A stretch of 64,000 nt of DNA. Source: Peronospora farinosa. Its lineage: Eukaryota > Oomycota > Peronosporomycetes > Peronosporales > Peronosporaceae. The position numbers and the translations under genes are program-made. The stretch's first letter is position 1, and each line of letters begins with the position of its first letter. Positions 31,256 to 45,000 of the stretch are shown piece after piece. A model generated the notes under the pieces. That model did not search any database. It was not told the origin of the DNA and was given only the letters and a program-made list of their open reading frames with translations. Where the stretch lies: assembly GCA_947646735.1 (NCBI GenBank), contig CANTFK010000983.1:372001-436000 (forward strand). Reading direction: 5' to 3'.

Positions 31256-31400
31256 TCTTCTATATAATAAAAGAATTGTGTCCGTCCGTCCGTCCGTCCG
31301 TCCGTCCGTAGTGCTCCTTTTCCGGCATTCGGATTGGCTAATTTTGCATTATTTGCTAACTTTGGATTGGCTAATACTGCATTATTGGCTATTTCGGATT
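31256..31400 (+). mobile_element. Helitron-like 5' end with TCCG microsatellite
   Basis: TCTTCTATATAATAAAAG at 31256 begins after an A, as Helitrons do (A^TC...). It runs into GAATTGTG and seven TCCG units (31281-31308). Then come imperfect direct copies of GGATTGGCTAATTTTGCATT. The same sequence in inverted orientation is at 51,360-51,422 and, diverged, at 49,300-49,394. Confidence 0.6.
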
Positions 31401-31796
31401 GGCTGATTTTGTGTTTTTGCATTGATAATAGCATGGGTAGATTTCCCTAACTGAATATAGTTTATTTAGTATGTCTGTTCTTTATATAATACATCGACGA
31501 AACGATGGGTACACGTTGACCTTCATTCCCATAGTTATGTTGCTATATCAAACAAAGCTTTTCTTGAAATATTAAATTAGGCACATGCTTTCGATTCGTT
31601 TTGAATACATGACTTCAGCGCTTTGATAATACACTAAATGTGGTAAAAGCAAGCGTTGTCACTAGGTTGAACTAGATTCAGTTCCAATAAGCAAAGTAAC
31701 CCAAATGTATTGAATTTTACCTATTATTGTATCGAGTCAACCAAATATTCTTAAAGTAAATAGATGGGTACGAATATCAAAATAGTAGACTTCGCT

Positions 31797-32610
31797 TACC
31801 ATGTCCGTCGAAACGACATATACACACTGACCTTCCTACACATTGGCTTTCGTACTTATATCTTTTAGATTAATTTAAAATATTCTACGGTAAATGAAAG
31901 GCCAATATACTATTAGTAGAGAATTTGCGCACCTATGCGTCGGAACGACGAGGAACATCGACAAGCTGCATTTTTTTGGCTAAAAGAAGCTTCAAAGAAC
32001 CGTTTGACACACCAACATTCAGTTCTTTTTATAACGAGTAGAAATTTTATGTTCGGTCCGCGCGCGCCTGTCGTCTAAACGACAGGCACACTTCTAAGCG
32101 CAGCGTTGCGTTTTTAAGGGTGCCTCTATATACTACCAGCATATGCTTCATGCGCAATTTCCGTCGGAAACAGCAACTTAACACCCTAGCAAATTGCTAC
32201 GTTTAAGATGCCTATATATACTACTTCGCACCGTTAGAACGACAGGTGATCCAATGAAACATTTACGGAAGGACGAGAAAACATTAACCTTATAATCCAT
32301 CTTTACCCTAAGTCGATTTAATTTTTTAATGCGAAATGATTAATTTACAGGACAAAAGGCAGACCATGTTCGTCAAAACGACGGGTGAACACCCTAACCT
32401 TCAAAACGACAGGTATACAATGACCTTCATACACATTACCTTTCATACTATTTAATTACTTAAGTCAATATACGATCAGCGTCAAATTTGTGCACCTGTC
32501 GGTCGAAACGTCGGGAACACCCCTTTTAATACATCTATTACCTTAGAACCATGTCCGTCGGAACGACGGGTAAATACTCTCGTAAAAGTATAATAAACCT
32601 TCATTGTCTG
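31797..32610 (+). repeat. array of Helitron 3'-end-like hairpins (plus orientation)
   Basis: AT-rich sequence with a recurring unit: ACCATGTCCGTCG, a short loop, then CGACGGGTA and a CACCCTA-like tail. Units lie near 31,799, 31,930, 32,070, 32,230, 32,365, 32,405, 32,490 and 32,550. The stem CCGTCG/CGACGG followed by ~10 nt and CTRR is the form of a Helitron 3' terminus. 32,270-32,520 is the reverse complement of about 49,440-49,690 over its whole length, with drift. Confidence 0.7.
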
Positions 32611-32699
32611 TTATCCGATATGTTTCTCTCGGTCCCACAACTTTCGTAAACTAATTTTACCCTTCAAACAAGCTACGTTAACTCGTGTAAAATAGCTCT

Positions 32700-33295
32700 A
32701 AATTCCTTTTGCACCATCTGGCGTGTTCTGATCGCCTGGAGCTTGTCCCTCATCCGCTGCAGTGCCGTCCTCTGTATCTGCCTGCTGCATCCAGAAGGTC
32801 TCGAGCGACTAGATCATCATTTGTGCGTCTTCCGCTGGAATGGGAGGAAGTTCCTCACTTTCGTATTCATCACAATTGTATCATCGATCTCCGTGGGCAG
32901 GTGCTCCTAAATCACTTCGTCGAGATCTGGCAGGTAGGTGACTACCTCCTCACCTAAAAAGTTAAGAAGGTCTCTGATGTCCGTCAAGTTGCGGTAACGG
33001 AACTACTAGACGTGTGCCTCCAAATTGTTTACGACATCCTCATCCAGGACATCGGTGGCCTCCTCTTGATCAACTGCCAGTTGCTGATTCGGTACAAGGT
33101 CGGGGGCGACAGTGTGGATCCTGCGGTGCCGGAAGCAATTGTAGTGGAGTGGATTCTCAAACAACGTAGGAGAACCACAACACACACAGCGCCGGACTGC
33201 CGACTTACGGAGGGGGCACCCGATACCGTGTCGCGTCAACCTAGAGTATCACATTGTGTACCCGTTGTCTTGGCTGGTCTTGCTCCTCGTTAGAC
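32700..33295 (-). other. decayed coding remnant with cysteine/histidine cluster
   Basis: On the minus strand pieces of protein-like sequence run in several frames. 33,006-33,239 contains RRCVCCGSPT and HYNCFRHRRIHT, a possible zinc-binding end of a transposase; 32,830-33,000 contains NLTDIRDLLNFLGEEV. Stops and frame changes interrupt them. I cannot name the family. Confidence 0.35.
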
Positions 33296-33299
33296 GCAA

Positions 33300-34960
33300 A
33301 AGACTTATAGACTTGATTTCTAGTATGGAGGGGCTTGGGGACCCACGAGTGGATATACTTCACTCGGTCCCGGGGTTTCTTGGGCTCAATCGACTTTGAA
33401 GAGAAAATTGCACTTGGTACTATGACCCCTTTCGGTATTTGACGGTTTCATGGTCATTGGACCCCTTTTTTTGTTCCCGTAGAGAAACCGCTTCCTGTAG
33501 TGGGTTTTAAGTGTCTTAACATCTCAGGCTAACTATCCTGAGGTTCAACTTGCGTAGCTTGAGCCGTCTAACACCTGCTGACGTCGGGGGGGGGGGGGGC
33601 AAAGGGTATCCCGCCCGGAAGAGGTGAGGCTACGGAGAAGCTTGGAGGGGGCGCTTGAATCTGCCACGTGTAATGCAAATTCGAGTGATTTATTTATCTT
33701 AACCTTTATATGCTTTTTCTTGCCTAAACCTACCCCTCTCTTAGGAGAGTGCCACGTGTCGACTCTTGGAGGAAGTACTGGCTCCTTGGAACCTGTACTT
33801 TCTATAATCTTAGGGGTTCCATGTACCGTTTCCGCACCGTCGGGCCTTAGATCTTGGGGCCTTAGGCATTGGAACCCTGGACCTTGGGGCTGCGGGCTTA
33901 GAAATGTTGGACTTTTCCCGGCTTTGCACTGTTAGTTCCTTGTACTCCCCTTGAACCTGGGGCCTTGTGAGACCTTGTGGACCTGCAAGGCCTTGTTGTT
34001 GTCATTCCCTCGAGAGAGTGACCTCGATTTATCTTGCTCCCTGACCATATTTTTTGGTGCCCTGAATTCCCTGGCACTTCTCCACAGCTGTCCCCTACGC
34101 GCTGTTCTTCCGATCTACGGCAAGATCCCGTACACCCTTCTCCTGTCCCTTTGAAATAGCAGTAAGTTTCCATGTGTTTCTTAAACCGTTGTGTTTACCA
34201 ACTTACAAGCCTTTTATTCGCTAGTGACCTCTCGTGATCCTTTCAACAGGTCTCAGGCACCTGACCGTTGGTCTTTTCCCGCACTTCCTGCTCCCTCTCT
34301 CTGTGGCACTTCGTGCGAAGAACAAATACGCTTATCGTCTCTTCAATGTGAGGAAGAAACGGCGGTCCAAGGCTGTGGGGCTGAGATAGAGGCGCTCGAG
34401 AAGGTCTTGGAAGGAATGGTGGCAGGTCACTGTGACCTGGACATACTATTTCCGACCTATGATTCCGACTCGCCGGCTGACAGTTTGGCACCCGAGTGTC
34501 GACGGTGGGGATCCTCAGGCGAGTTTGTTGGAGGCGTTGCAGACAGCAGACGACACTGAGCCCTGGCGCGTGTTCTATCGAAAGCGCATTCAGGAGCACC
34601 CCGCCTTTGAGTTTCCTCGTCTCTCTGGCAAATTACGTACGAGCAACAGCGCGTAGAAAATTTTGAAGATCCTCACGTATCCATAGTAGTCATTACACTT
34701 TATTACTTCTAAATAATAACTTCCAATTTAATTTCTTTAAGCCTCGTTTGAGTGAATTCTGTACCCTTGGGACCCTGTACCCTCGGGGACCTAGGGTCGT
34801 GGTTTCAGAGGGTACAGGCCCCAGCTAGGCTCGTCGCAACTTAACAAAACTTCTTATTTTCTTCTGTGCTGCTGCACTTTCGAATATACAACTTGACCCG
34901 TTCGTGAATGTATAAAAATACCGCATCCTTCTTGCATCATCTTGGCCTTCCCATTTAAAC
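33300..34960 (-). mobile_element. probable 3' LTR and tail of a gypsy element
   Basis: Sequence between the polyG tract and the chromodomain end of the gypsy element to its right. It is rich in CCTTGGGG/GGGACC-type short repeats and has no credible gene; two frames (33,624-33,935 and 34,191-34,559) are probably chance. LTR borders could not be fixed because the other LTR is missing. A run of about 14 G lies at 33,586-33,599. Confidence 0.45.
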
Positions 34961-34968
34961 TCGTCTTA

Positions 34969-37900
34969 CTACTCCTCATGACTCTTTATTGCCTCGAAGC
35001 GGTACCGAGTATCGTGCCTGCACTCAAAGTCCCTTTGCAATCCTCCGCAATTGAGGTACATATAATCTACCCATGATATCCTTTCCAATGTACCAGGTAT
35101 TACATTGTATCCGTCAGTACCGAGTTTCCTTCCCATACGCCTGTCTGGAATTTTCTCCACTTCGTATTCATCGTTTTCCAATTCCGCAACCCAACCGTCT
35201 TCTGGCAATAGGGCCTCATTAAAATATACCCGATCCGCTTCGTCTACCACCATTACCGTATCTGGTCTATTTGGGCATTGCTGGACCAGCTTTAACTTCG
35301 ATATGTACCAACGAGTATATACGGTAGTCAGTCTCACTGATGTCTAAGCAAGCAGCATATTTCATTACCAGTTCCCATACTCAGAACGGCCCATGCCATA
35401 GGTATACCAGCTTTTAAGCATAGCCCTCCTTGACCTGGTCCAAGTATAGCCAGACTTGGAACTCTACCTCAATATGACCATCAACCACCTCCTCATTGTG
35501 GGCCTGGGTTCGACTTTTCATCGCTAATCGCAATAATTCGTTGACTTGTTCTCTCGCTCGGCGATACTGACGCAGTAAGTTATATCGTCATCGGCGGGGT
35601 TCACATTCACGCCGATTGGTGCTGCTCAACGGTATGGTGGCTTCTAAAGTACCTTTAAGCAATTCAGTCGTGTACCAGTAGAATGGCGTCTCTTTTCTGG
35701 TCCAGTCCTGTGCCTTGTTCAACGCGAAGGTGAGCCTTTCTGCATAGGTACCCAGTCTTTCTGGTCCATCTCTGACACATACATTCTGATGGACCGTGTG
35801 ATAGTCAGTACAATCCTTTCTGCTGTACCATTGGTCCGTAATCGGTACGCCATAGTCGCTCGCTGTTTCTGGTCAATCATGCGGTAAAAGGCGCAAAAGA
35901 AATCTGACATGAACTGGGTTCTCTATCGTGCTTGATCGCCTTAATGGCCCCGAACCGACGGAACACGCACTCTTCATACTCCTCTGCCACGGTTTAGCCG
36001 TTTTCGACGAGCTAGCCAGTGAACAGGTACACCCAAATCAACAGCTCACTATATTCCCTTGGATGACTTGGGTAAAGATGGGATGTGATCCATCGCAATA
36101 ACGTGGAACGTCTAGGTGGCTTTGGATATATTGGGGACCTGCCTCGAAAGATTGGGCCACCTTTCCCGGTCTCAACAGTCACACAAGTGCCAGCATAACT
36201 CTGAACACGCCGTAATGAACCTTTTTAAAAGAAATGTCTTCGGATCCGTTGGTACGTGCGGTCGATTCCCTCGTGCTTCCTTCTAGACTCGTGTGGTAAT
36301 GGTGTAGAAAGTCTTGTTGTATATCACTAGCCGGATCACTCCATCACGGCCCTCGCCAGTTTCTCCCTGGTAAGGGTAGTGAAAAAGAAGTTCGTCACCA
36401 TCCAAAGCGTAATCCATCTCGATCTTTTTACACGTAGATGCCACCTCTGCCGATAAACTGCTCCAATTACCCCGTAGGCATATTTTTTATTCGCGTATCC
36501 ACATCTCTTCATCTTGGGCTGCTGCAACTCGCTCGATCCTTATCCGTTGCACTACTTCATCCTGCAAGAATTTCTTCGGCATGCTGGCTAGGGATCAAGA
36601 CGCTGTAACGGTTGCAACTCGCAGTGCAGGGCTTTGATCCTTAGGTACGAAAAGCTCAGGTAAACGGTAGATTGCTTTGAGGTCCTTAAACTTTAATTAA
36701 TACTAAATCGACACCTTGATGCTGGTGTAGGGCCGCATTAGCGAGTGGGTCTGCAATTTGATTCCATTTCGCGCTTCATATGTAGGAACTTGTAGACGGG
36801 TCAGGACCTGAGTTTGTCCAGGGCCTTCGACCGTCGTGCTGTCAGGCTCTGCGCCTTACACTCAGTCTCCTCTCGCATCTATAGGATGACTAGCTTAGAA
36901 ATCTCCACAAAAAACATACTTCCACGCTTAAAGTTCTCCAGTAGACAGAAACATAACAATATGCCTTCTTACTCTGCCTCATTCACTTTTGCTTCAGTTA
37001 AATATTGGAAGCGACTCCATCCTAAGAGTTGCCACACAATAGCGCCGCAGGCCCCTCCTTCGCGCTTAACTCGTGCAGACCCGTCGAAACTGACCACATA
37101 GAGGATTTCCTCGGGCTCGACCGTAGAAGGAACCACCGTGATAGCCTAACGCGGGTGCTTCCTAGGGGCGATCGAGGACAGGATAAAGTCCGTTTTGCGA
37201 GGCGTAATGCTAGCTGCCAATGTGCCCAGTATTTCGTCTTCGCCCCGCTTACACTTGACCACTCCTAACGTCCGTTGGGACAGGAGTGCGTCTCATTTCC
37301 AAAGCGGCCCTGAAGACAAAATGACCGGAACAACCACGCTAACGTAGAATGTCGGGTCAGGACCTTGATTGGGCGATGAACAACGAGGTATAGCAAAGGC
37401 CCAATATCAGCAGTAATCCAACACTTTTTGTTCAATAAGCCATGATTAATCTCGTTCGGCTTCAATGTTCGACTCGTGAAATTCACTGGCATATATACAC
37501 CCTCATACTACTGCACCAGAGACGCCAAGATGGCTTACTCGCTAGCATAGAGATTTCCGGATCTGTATCGAATTGGCGGAGGATTGGGGCAGTGGCGATC
37601 TTATTCTTTAACATAGCAAATGCCACCTGCACCCGGGCCCATCGGTCCTCCTCCTAATCATTATCTTGTATGTCCCCAGTCCCACTTATCCGTCGTCGTA
37701 ATACGTGGTATCAATTTCCATCAGCTTGTACAATATTAACGCATATATTGCGTAGTATTCTAAGAACCATCTGTAATAGTTAAGACTCCCGAACGACTGC
37801 ATAGATTATTGGGTGGTGGGCAACGGTAGATCCAACAATGAATGGAGGTCCCTTTGGTGGGCCTCCAACCCTTTCGCAGATACTTGACGGCCAAAATAAT

Positions 37901-39320
37901 CTACCTTTTGACAATTTTAAGTGCTTTTGACCGCGCTGATTGATAGATTCCAATTGTTACATACATCCAAAAGTCGTTCCACGTTGACGCATAAGTCATT
38001 CATGACTCCGAGGTCACCAAAATGTCGTCGATATAGGACCTACGTCCACATAATGAACTTCTTGAGATCCGCCTCGGATGGCCTATCTCGAACAGGTCCT
38101 CTTGTTTTTAGAGTTGGGCTTTTAAGGAAATCGTTAGAATTCATATAAGGCATTATCCAATAGCCGCTAATAGATCTGTGGCGCGTTCTTTAGTCTAAAC
38201 GGCATTATTTTTTACAGCTTTTCCCTAATTTGAGAAGCTACCTTTCGTACGCGCTATGCAATAGGTCGTGCATTTCCATAGCGATGTCGCACACCGCTCC
38301 TCGGGCTGCAGGAGGTAACGCGTTGCCTTTACCATCAGCAAATGTATTTTTTTGCCAATTAATCTTGCAGAGACGTTCCACTTGTTCCTTCGAAGTTTCG
38401 TCAGGGTCTGGCATCTAGATGTCTTCCATGATAACTCCGTCCGCCGAAGGGGCGACCTTAAGGATAATCGTCAGTTTTTGTTAAAGTCTTCTGCACATAG
38501 GTCTCCACTCTCCCATCTGCCATGTCTAGTCAAATATCGGCTGGAACCATAAAAAATATTCTCAAAAAAGCGTCCTAACCAATTAACGAACCAACCCATA
38601 CATCAAAAAATATACCAGTACTTCGTTCATCGTAATCTTCACCTTTGTCCGCCTTCCGTGGTATACAAAACTTTTCCAATACCCACACACTCTTGTTTCT
38701 TGCTCATATCGATCTGACAGCCTACCTTAAGAGCAAAGGCGATATCTAAAAATAGACACCTACGTCACCAGAATTGAAGAGCAGATTCGCGCGAGTATTG
38801 TTAATTTTCCTAAAAGGCCTTAATCTATTTGAGCTACGTTTTGGGGCAAGATATTTCTAATATCTTCTAGATTCTCCCGGCAATAACTCCAACATCATCA
38901 CCGGCATTCTTCTCGTGAAAATTTTCATCGGATATACGTGCATTGGCCACATCGGCTACAGATTTATGCAAAGGTCCGATGTCTGATCAACCAATTCTTT
39001 CGCCTTAGCGACCTTCTCCACCGGAGAGTTTTCCACAAATGCATAACTGCAACAATTTAAAACGCTCGGCTCGTACCAGGTTCAAACCTGACGAGCGTTC
39101 TAAATTAGCATTTTCTCGGCGGCCTACGGCAGCTGCCTCGCGTGCTTGGTCGAGTGGTTTCATTGGCGAATCAGGTTGTAAAAAACGCTTCCATCTGGCC
39201 CTTCCCCACGTCGTAAACCTAGTTACAACCACGGTACACAAACAAGTAGCGGTCGGCCGGGTGGCCTTTTTTTCCACAGCGTTCGCAGACTAGCCGCTTC
39301 AACAGTCCAGGTCCCCATGC
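34969..39320 (-). pseudogene. Ty3/gypsy chromovirus relic B (gag end to chromodomain)
   Basis: Minus-strand pol in order from right to left. A zinc knuckle like CERCGKKGHPADR near 39,260-39,300 (last Cys changed to Tyr) ends Gag. The reverse transcriptase active site YIDDILVTSES at 38,021-38,035 is intact in sequence. The RNase H region VNFTSRTLKPNEINHG lies near 37,265-37,490. Integrase follows (TMAYRLRTNGTAERIV near 35,810). A chromodomain closes the element (DEYEVEKIPDRRMGRK and ISWVDYMYLNCGGL, 34,975-35,337). Many stops and frame changes separate these pieces, so it cannot be made as one protein. The 5' part, beyond 39.4 kb, is cut off by other repeats. Confidence 0.85.
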
Positions 39321-39951
39321 TTCTTGAACCTACAATGGGTACACTACACCAGTGGGGCCTCTGGGCTCTGATGGTCACGAGGTCCATCCACATTCCGAGT
39401 CCTGCCAGTTTGGGCTTTGGTTTCCGCTGCATAAGTTCGTCTCAGGCCCCCCTCCACCTCGGATCCACTAGAGCTGAACTCTCGCTCACCTTCACTGCCC
39501 TATGTAGCTCGGATGGCTTGGACGGGGCGTCTGGGTTTGTTTTTGGCATAGTCTCGATCGTGGGGAGTCAGGTTCTTCCAACATAACTTGCTAGAGACGA
39601 CCAGGACCTTTCCATGACGTGCCTTCGCTCACTAGCAGGCTAACAGAATTTCTTCCAGGTCATCCGCATCCAAATTGAGCACAGTGAGCGGGTCCATCAA
39701 TTCTCGATCATCTAAAAAATCCACTGAATGTTCCACATGTTCACGTTTCACATGAGGGGGCAATCTTTATATTTAGTTTTATCCTGAGCCTCGACACGTT
39801 CAAATGATACAATTATTCCAGTGGAAATTCGTCGGATTTCTACCTTGCATGATAATGTTGCCTAGCCACAGACACACCTAGGCTGCAAAAGTGGACTTGG
39901 AATTTTTGTAGAAATGATTCTAGTCACCACGTAATGTCCACCCAATGGTCA

Positions 39952-41170
39952 GTACCAATTTTGAGCGGGACCTGTGAGAAGGCCTTAGAATATAAGGCAA
40001 TTCTCACTGGTCCCACACAATTGGCATTTTTTGCAGACTTGAACTCGTCCCTCGATGCCGGGTCTAGCCGCCTGATAGCTTGCAGGATGTCCACTTTTTT
40101 CGGGATCTACCTTATCCTTTATGCGATGCCAGAGCTGGTTGTATAACGAGCGCCGATAGTAAGTCTTCAGGTTCCGGATGATCCCGGCATCACATGGTTG
40201 CAGCTTTGATGTGGTGTTCGGATGGAGATAAAGACGGTTGTGTTAATCAGTCGTATGCAAGCGGGAATCTTCGTCAAAAGAACATGCGCACTGCAATGTC
40301 CATTATGAGTAAACTTCTCCATTACCCATTCGAAGATCAAATGGTTGAGCCACTAGAGAAAGACAAGCTAATGTTCAAGCCTTTGCATTGTTGCGACTAA
40401 TGCAGCCATGATTGTTGAGATCTTTTGTTCTTGAAGCAACGCGGACTCTTTGATTTCTCTTTATGATCCATAGCGAAAGCTTGTCGGAATCGTCACTATT
40501 GCAGCAAAAAGAAAGTATGAGGCGCTCTTTGTGCTGCTTCCGATCTTTCATCTGCTTGATAACAAGAGAGTGGTCCGCCTAGTATTTGAAGCTTTGTTAA
40601 GTTATCGACTGAGGACACAATTTGCAGCGCTTTCTCTAGCTTGCCTGAGTCATATCGATTAGTCCGTTTCATACATATTGTAGATGTCCTTGAGATCATA
40701 CTGATTCAGGATGTCCCGAATATTCAGCCTCTCATCCTCAATGAATTACATGTCAACAGATACGCTATCTCTATAGTAGAGGTGAGACTAGGTCCAGTGG
40801 CGAGTCTTAAGAACTTGAACCAGCCGTTGGAGAATTTAAAAGGAGAGTGGTCAGAAAAAAGGCGGTCTAGGATCTTCCTTGCGCTCTCTTTGAGAAGATC
40901 GCCCGCTAATGTTGATGCAAGCTTGTTTGGCATGAAACCACCCCGCCAATGCCTTCTTCATCTGCTGATACTTCACCATGCGCTGGCGTTCCTGGGAAAG
41001 GTTAAAATTGTTCGCCACTAGAGCAGCTAAGTGATACTTTTGTATGTACCTGAGACTGTCTACTGCGCCACTTTTGTGTTGTGCTCTTTCTCGAGCCATT
41101 CTTGGTACTCCTTCTGCGTGACTTTGGGATTGTCTTTTTTGTACTGATACAAAGCAATGCGAACGTTCAT
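39952..41170 (-). pseudogene. pogo/Tigger-type DDE transposase relic
   Basis: Minus strand, starting at 41170 with MNVRIALYQYKKDNPKVTQ and KEYQEWLEKEHNTKVAQ, the N-terminal helix-turn-helix of pogo/CENP-B-like transposases. A second HTH part follows in other frames (WFHAKQACINISG, FSNGWFKFLR). ISRTSTICMKRT near 40,690 overlaps the position of the first catalytic Asp region (DLKDIYNM-ETD in another frame). Near 40,130-40,200, TTSKLQPCDAGIIRNLKTYYRR matches the conserved C-terminal end of the DDE domain. At least three frame changes and stops are present, so it is inactive. It interrupts or abuts the 5' end of gypsy relic B. Confidence 0.8.
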
Positions 41171-41964
41171 TGTCGTGTGCTGAACACTGCGCTAGGGCAT
41201 ATTCTGGATGTGATTGTAGTCTTGTTTCTGTTTGTCAGTTGTGGTTCGAGTGTTGATGCGGTCGGTGTATGTAACTGGCTTCCCTGATAATCTTTGTTAG
41301 CTGATAAAACCCTTCGGTCTTGATACTATTAGTTTTATATACTTTTTTTGTACTTAAGCGTCTCAAATATGTTTCATTCTTCTTTAGAGTAATCATTATA
41401 ATCCAATTAATTGGATCGGATACTAGCAATTATTTAGCACCTATAATAATAATAAAACTTATACATTCATAGAGCATCGGCGTCCTAGAAGTTATAAATT
41501 AGACATGTTTTGGTGTTACCTGAATCATGCAATCTTTTTTCCGAGGATGAGGTATAAAATGAAGGAAGCGCTATTCGACCTCCAATTTCTCTCTATATAG
41601 TTCATATGCTTAAAATTCAATGAAACAAGTGAACTCGTTAAAATAATCGTTTCATACTCGCGAAGCTTGTTTTAGTCCGTAATTGCCTTTACCAATTCGA
41701 GACAAGCCGATTGGTCAACTATGTCGACTTCTTCAGAAATCGCGCAAAACACCGTTTCCTTTATTTTACCGAAAAGGAAAGCTGTCATCACGTCGAGTTC
41801 ATCCACTGCCCAGTCAAATTAAATGTGATGGCGATTGCCATGCGCAACTTCTTATACTTGACCACGTAACAACACCTCGGTATTATCATCACCATGTTTT
41901 TTTAAACCCTTGGCCACGAGACGTTTAATGAACTACACTACACTACAAAACAAATAAACAGAGA
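41171..41964. other. gap between transposon relics
   Basis: AT-rich, no recognised gene or repeat unit. The terminal inverted repeats expected for a pogo element were not found by eye. Confidence 0.4.
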
Positions 41965-42090
41965 TAAATAATTACATTTGTAGGCAGGTGCTGTGCCCAA
42001 GTAGCGGGTGCAGCGTAGCTATTTATTATTCATTCATTATGAAGAATCTAAAGACCCCATATGAACCAATGATAAATTGACCTAAAAACG
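41965..42090. repeat. LTR-like repeat fragment, copy 2
   Basis: Matches 15,865-15,990 in order and orientation. It lies just left of the end of the minus-strand gypsy relic A, where its 3' LTR should be. Confidence 0.55.
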
Positions 42091-42099
42091 GAGGACTGA

Positions 42100-45000
42100 A
42101 TTTATTCGTGGTGAGCCTCGCTGGCATTATTACTCTTGACAGGGGAGCCAAACTCCGCTAAATTATTAAAGCGGGTTGACGACACGTTCGCCTCCTCGTC
42201 CTGTTGCGCAATGCTCGACGAGGTCTCGTTCTCGTTGTCGTGGTAATACGACGTTCGCGTTCTCGTCATCCTTTCGTTCTCGACGTCGCTGATCGCCTCG
42301 CCGTTCTCATTCACCACGAAACGTTTACGTCTGCGCTCGCATCGGGGTGAACCGAATCCATGGACTCATATGCCTGTAAAACGACTGGAATATTACGAAA
42401 GAGCGAGGAACGCAGCCATCACGTATCCTGCTTAGTATAAATATCCAAGCCAGCGTATATGGTACTTGCGCACGGCTGAAACCGCACGCTTCTCGTGAGT
42501 CAGCGTTGTCACTTCACGAGGAGGGTCTTCTTGTCCCAAAATAAGACCCACGATCCAGTACACCTGACCTTTCGCGTACACAAGCGGTGGATAGCCCTCG
42601 CGTTGGTAACGCTGGCGTCTTTTTTGCGCAGGACGATGTTAAATAAAGCTGCCGATGCACATCTAGAAGCTGAGGATTCTCTCGAGTATGCTGAACAGGC
42701 GGAGAGGACCGCGAATGATATTTGTTAGTCGAATCGTGAGCTGCTCGAACGGATGAGGAAGTTGAAGCACCAGATTCTCAGTCGTGCACAGACCCAAACG
42801 CAGCCGCGTCCGATGTCATCGGCGCGTCGAGCGCAGCGGGAAAGCCGATCGACCAACGGACCCTAAATTCGGCATGGGAACCAACCAGTGAAGCGTAGCC
42901 GGACAAAAATAGTTCAGCCGCCCGACGTATCACGTCGTGTATAGTCGCAATGATATGGAAACGTCCAGTGGGTAAGCATCACCAATCGCCTTTAGAAGTT
43001 CGAATGGGCCGATAAAGCGTGGCGCGAGTTTACTCGCGCCTAGGTTGTAACTGCTAAATTCCATAGACCTTCTGTAGCAAATATTTCAGGATCGCCTTTC
43101 TATAACTTACTCATGTTCTTTCTGCCATGTTTGTCAGCGTTTTCTTTCTGTTGGTCCGCTGCAGACTAGAGTTCGTTACGTACAAACCAGATGATAACTT
43201 GATGTTGGAGTATAACCTATGCCACAGCCATGTCATCAATTGGTTGCGGCGACCTAATCCATGCGTAATTGACAGTAGGTGAACACTTACCTAAAGACAG
43301 TCAATAAGCATCTGCGCAATTCATCGAGCTAACGGGAACGCCACGTTACATGGCGTCAGAACGGTAGACTTTCCTTAGAAAAGGGTGACTACATGCGCTC
43401 TCAAAATACCGTGATCTGCACTCGATCGTTGTTTACCACCTTCATCTTCCCCCGAGTGTAGTTACGAGGTGCCGTGGGGTGGCACACGGCAAGACGGTTG
43501 AAATTTGAGAGTGACGAGCCGAGTTTACCAAAAAAAGCGTCAATTTTCTGTTGACGCGCGTACATTATTGTTAAGTGCGAATTCAGTAAGTGGTAAGAAT
43601 GCACTCCAAATCGCGAAGGAAGTAGCATGACTTTGAAGAACATAGTTGAGGACTCGGTTCACGTGATCGGTTTCAATATCCCTTTCCTGATGGGCCGCTG
43701 TCGACATCTGCAGCTTTGTTTCGAAAAGCTTATATAGTGGCTTCCGAAATGCGGATGTGAATCGCATCCACGATCCGAAACAATGTATTCTGGTAGGCCA
43801 TGATGATAAAACACCGCGTCAATGAAGTGCACCGCGGTCTAGTTGCGCACCCACTTGTAAATGTGGAATCAAAAGAAGTCACGAGACAAAGTCACGAAAG
43901 TCTATCGCGGCCTAAATGACCACCGGCTGGGGCATTAAGATACTCGTAAATGATCCGAACACGTAAATTCATGTCGTTGGCGATCACCGTGCGAGGAGCA
44001 TCGAATTAATCGATGCTGTACAGAAGAAATTCTCCGATCAAACTGTATCGATGTATGTGATCACGCTTAGTTGTGCTAAAGCTCCCAGTGCAACATCACT
44101 GGGAGCACTCAGATAATTGATAATGTCCGTATAATCTAATAGCTCTTGTACGCCACGATGATCTCGTCGAATAAGCATAGCTCGGGTATACTCGAATTAT
44201 ATTCAGCAATACATACATCTCACATCGATCATCATCATCTTCGTCATCATCTGCCTGACGACATAGCGCAGTCCGAGAATCGGAGTCGTGACGTTGCGAT
44301 AGAGATTCGGCAAGAATATTATTCTTGCACGGCTTTTAGCGCACGACAAAATTGTACTTAGAAAAGAAGAATAGCCACCGTGATATCCGTTGGGACAGGT
44401 GCGGACTCTTCATCGCTATGCGCAGCGATGCATGATCGGTATAAAAAAAGAAAGTGTTCATTCACTAAGCAGATGCACGCGAAACTTGATGAGTGTGTAA
44501 TGTATCGCTATCAACTTCCTGTCGTAAATAGGATGGATCTTATATGCTCGCTTTATATGTCGTGCCTGACAACTTACGACTCGTTTATAGCATTCATCAT
44601 TAATTTGCATAAGGGCACAACCAATTTCACAACCACTGGCATCGCATACCACGTGGATAGGCTTGGGAGTCTTTCAGTAGAACTAGCACTGGCGCTGATC
44701 CCTGGCTATTTTTCACTGCATCGAAAGATGCTTGGTACTCGGGACGCCATGACCACGTGGCGTGTTTCTATAAGAGTGACGACAAAGATTGTATAGAACC
44801 AGCATAATCCGTTGTATACATATGCAAGTAATTGGCCAAGCCGAGCCACTGGCACAACTCCGTAGGGTCTTTGGGTGTGGCTAAAGAACAGATGGACGAC
44901 ACCTTCTTTGGATCAGCTCGAACTCTCAATTTACTCACATAACAACTCAGCACCGGAATTCCCAATGCACAAAAGACACACTTCTTGAAATTCTCATACA

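Noticed and set aside
33624..34559. Two plus-strand frames of 103 and 122 residues
   Set aside because: Low-complexity, within a probable LTR; no start context or similarity.
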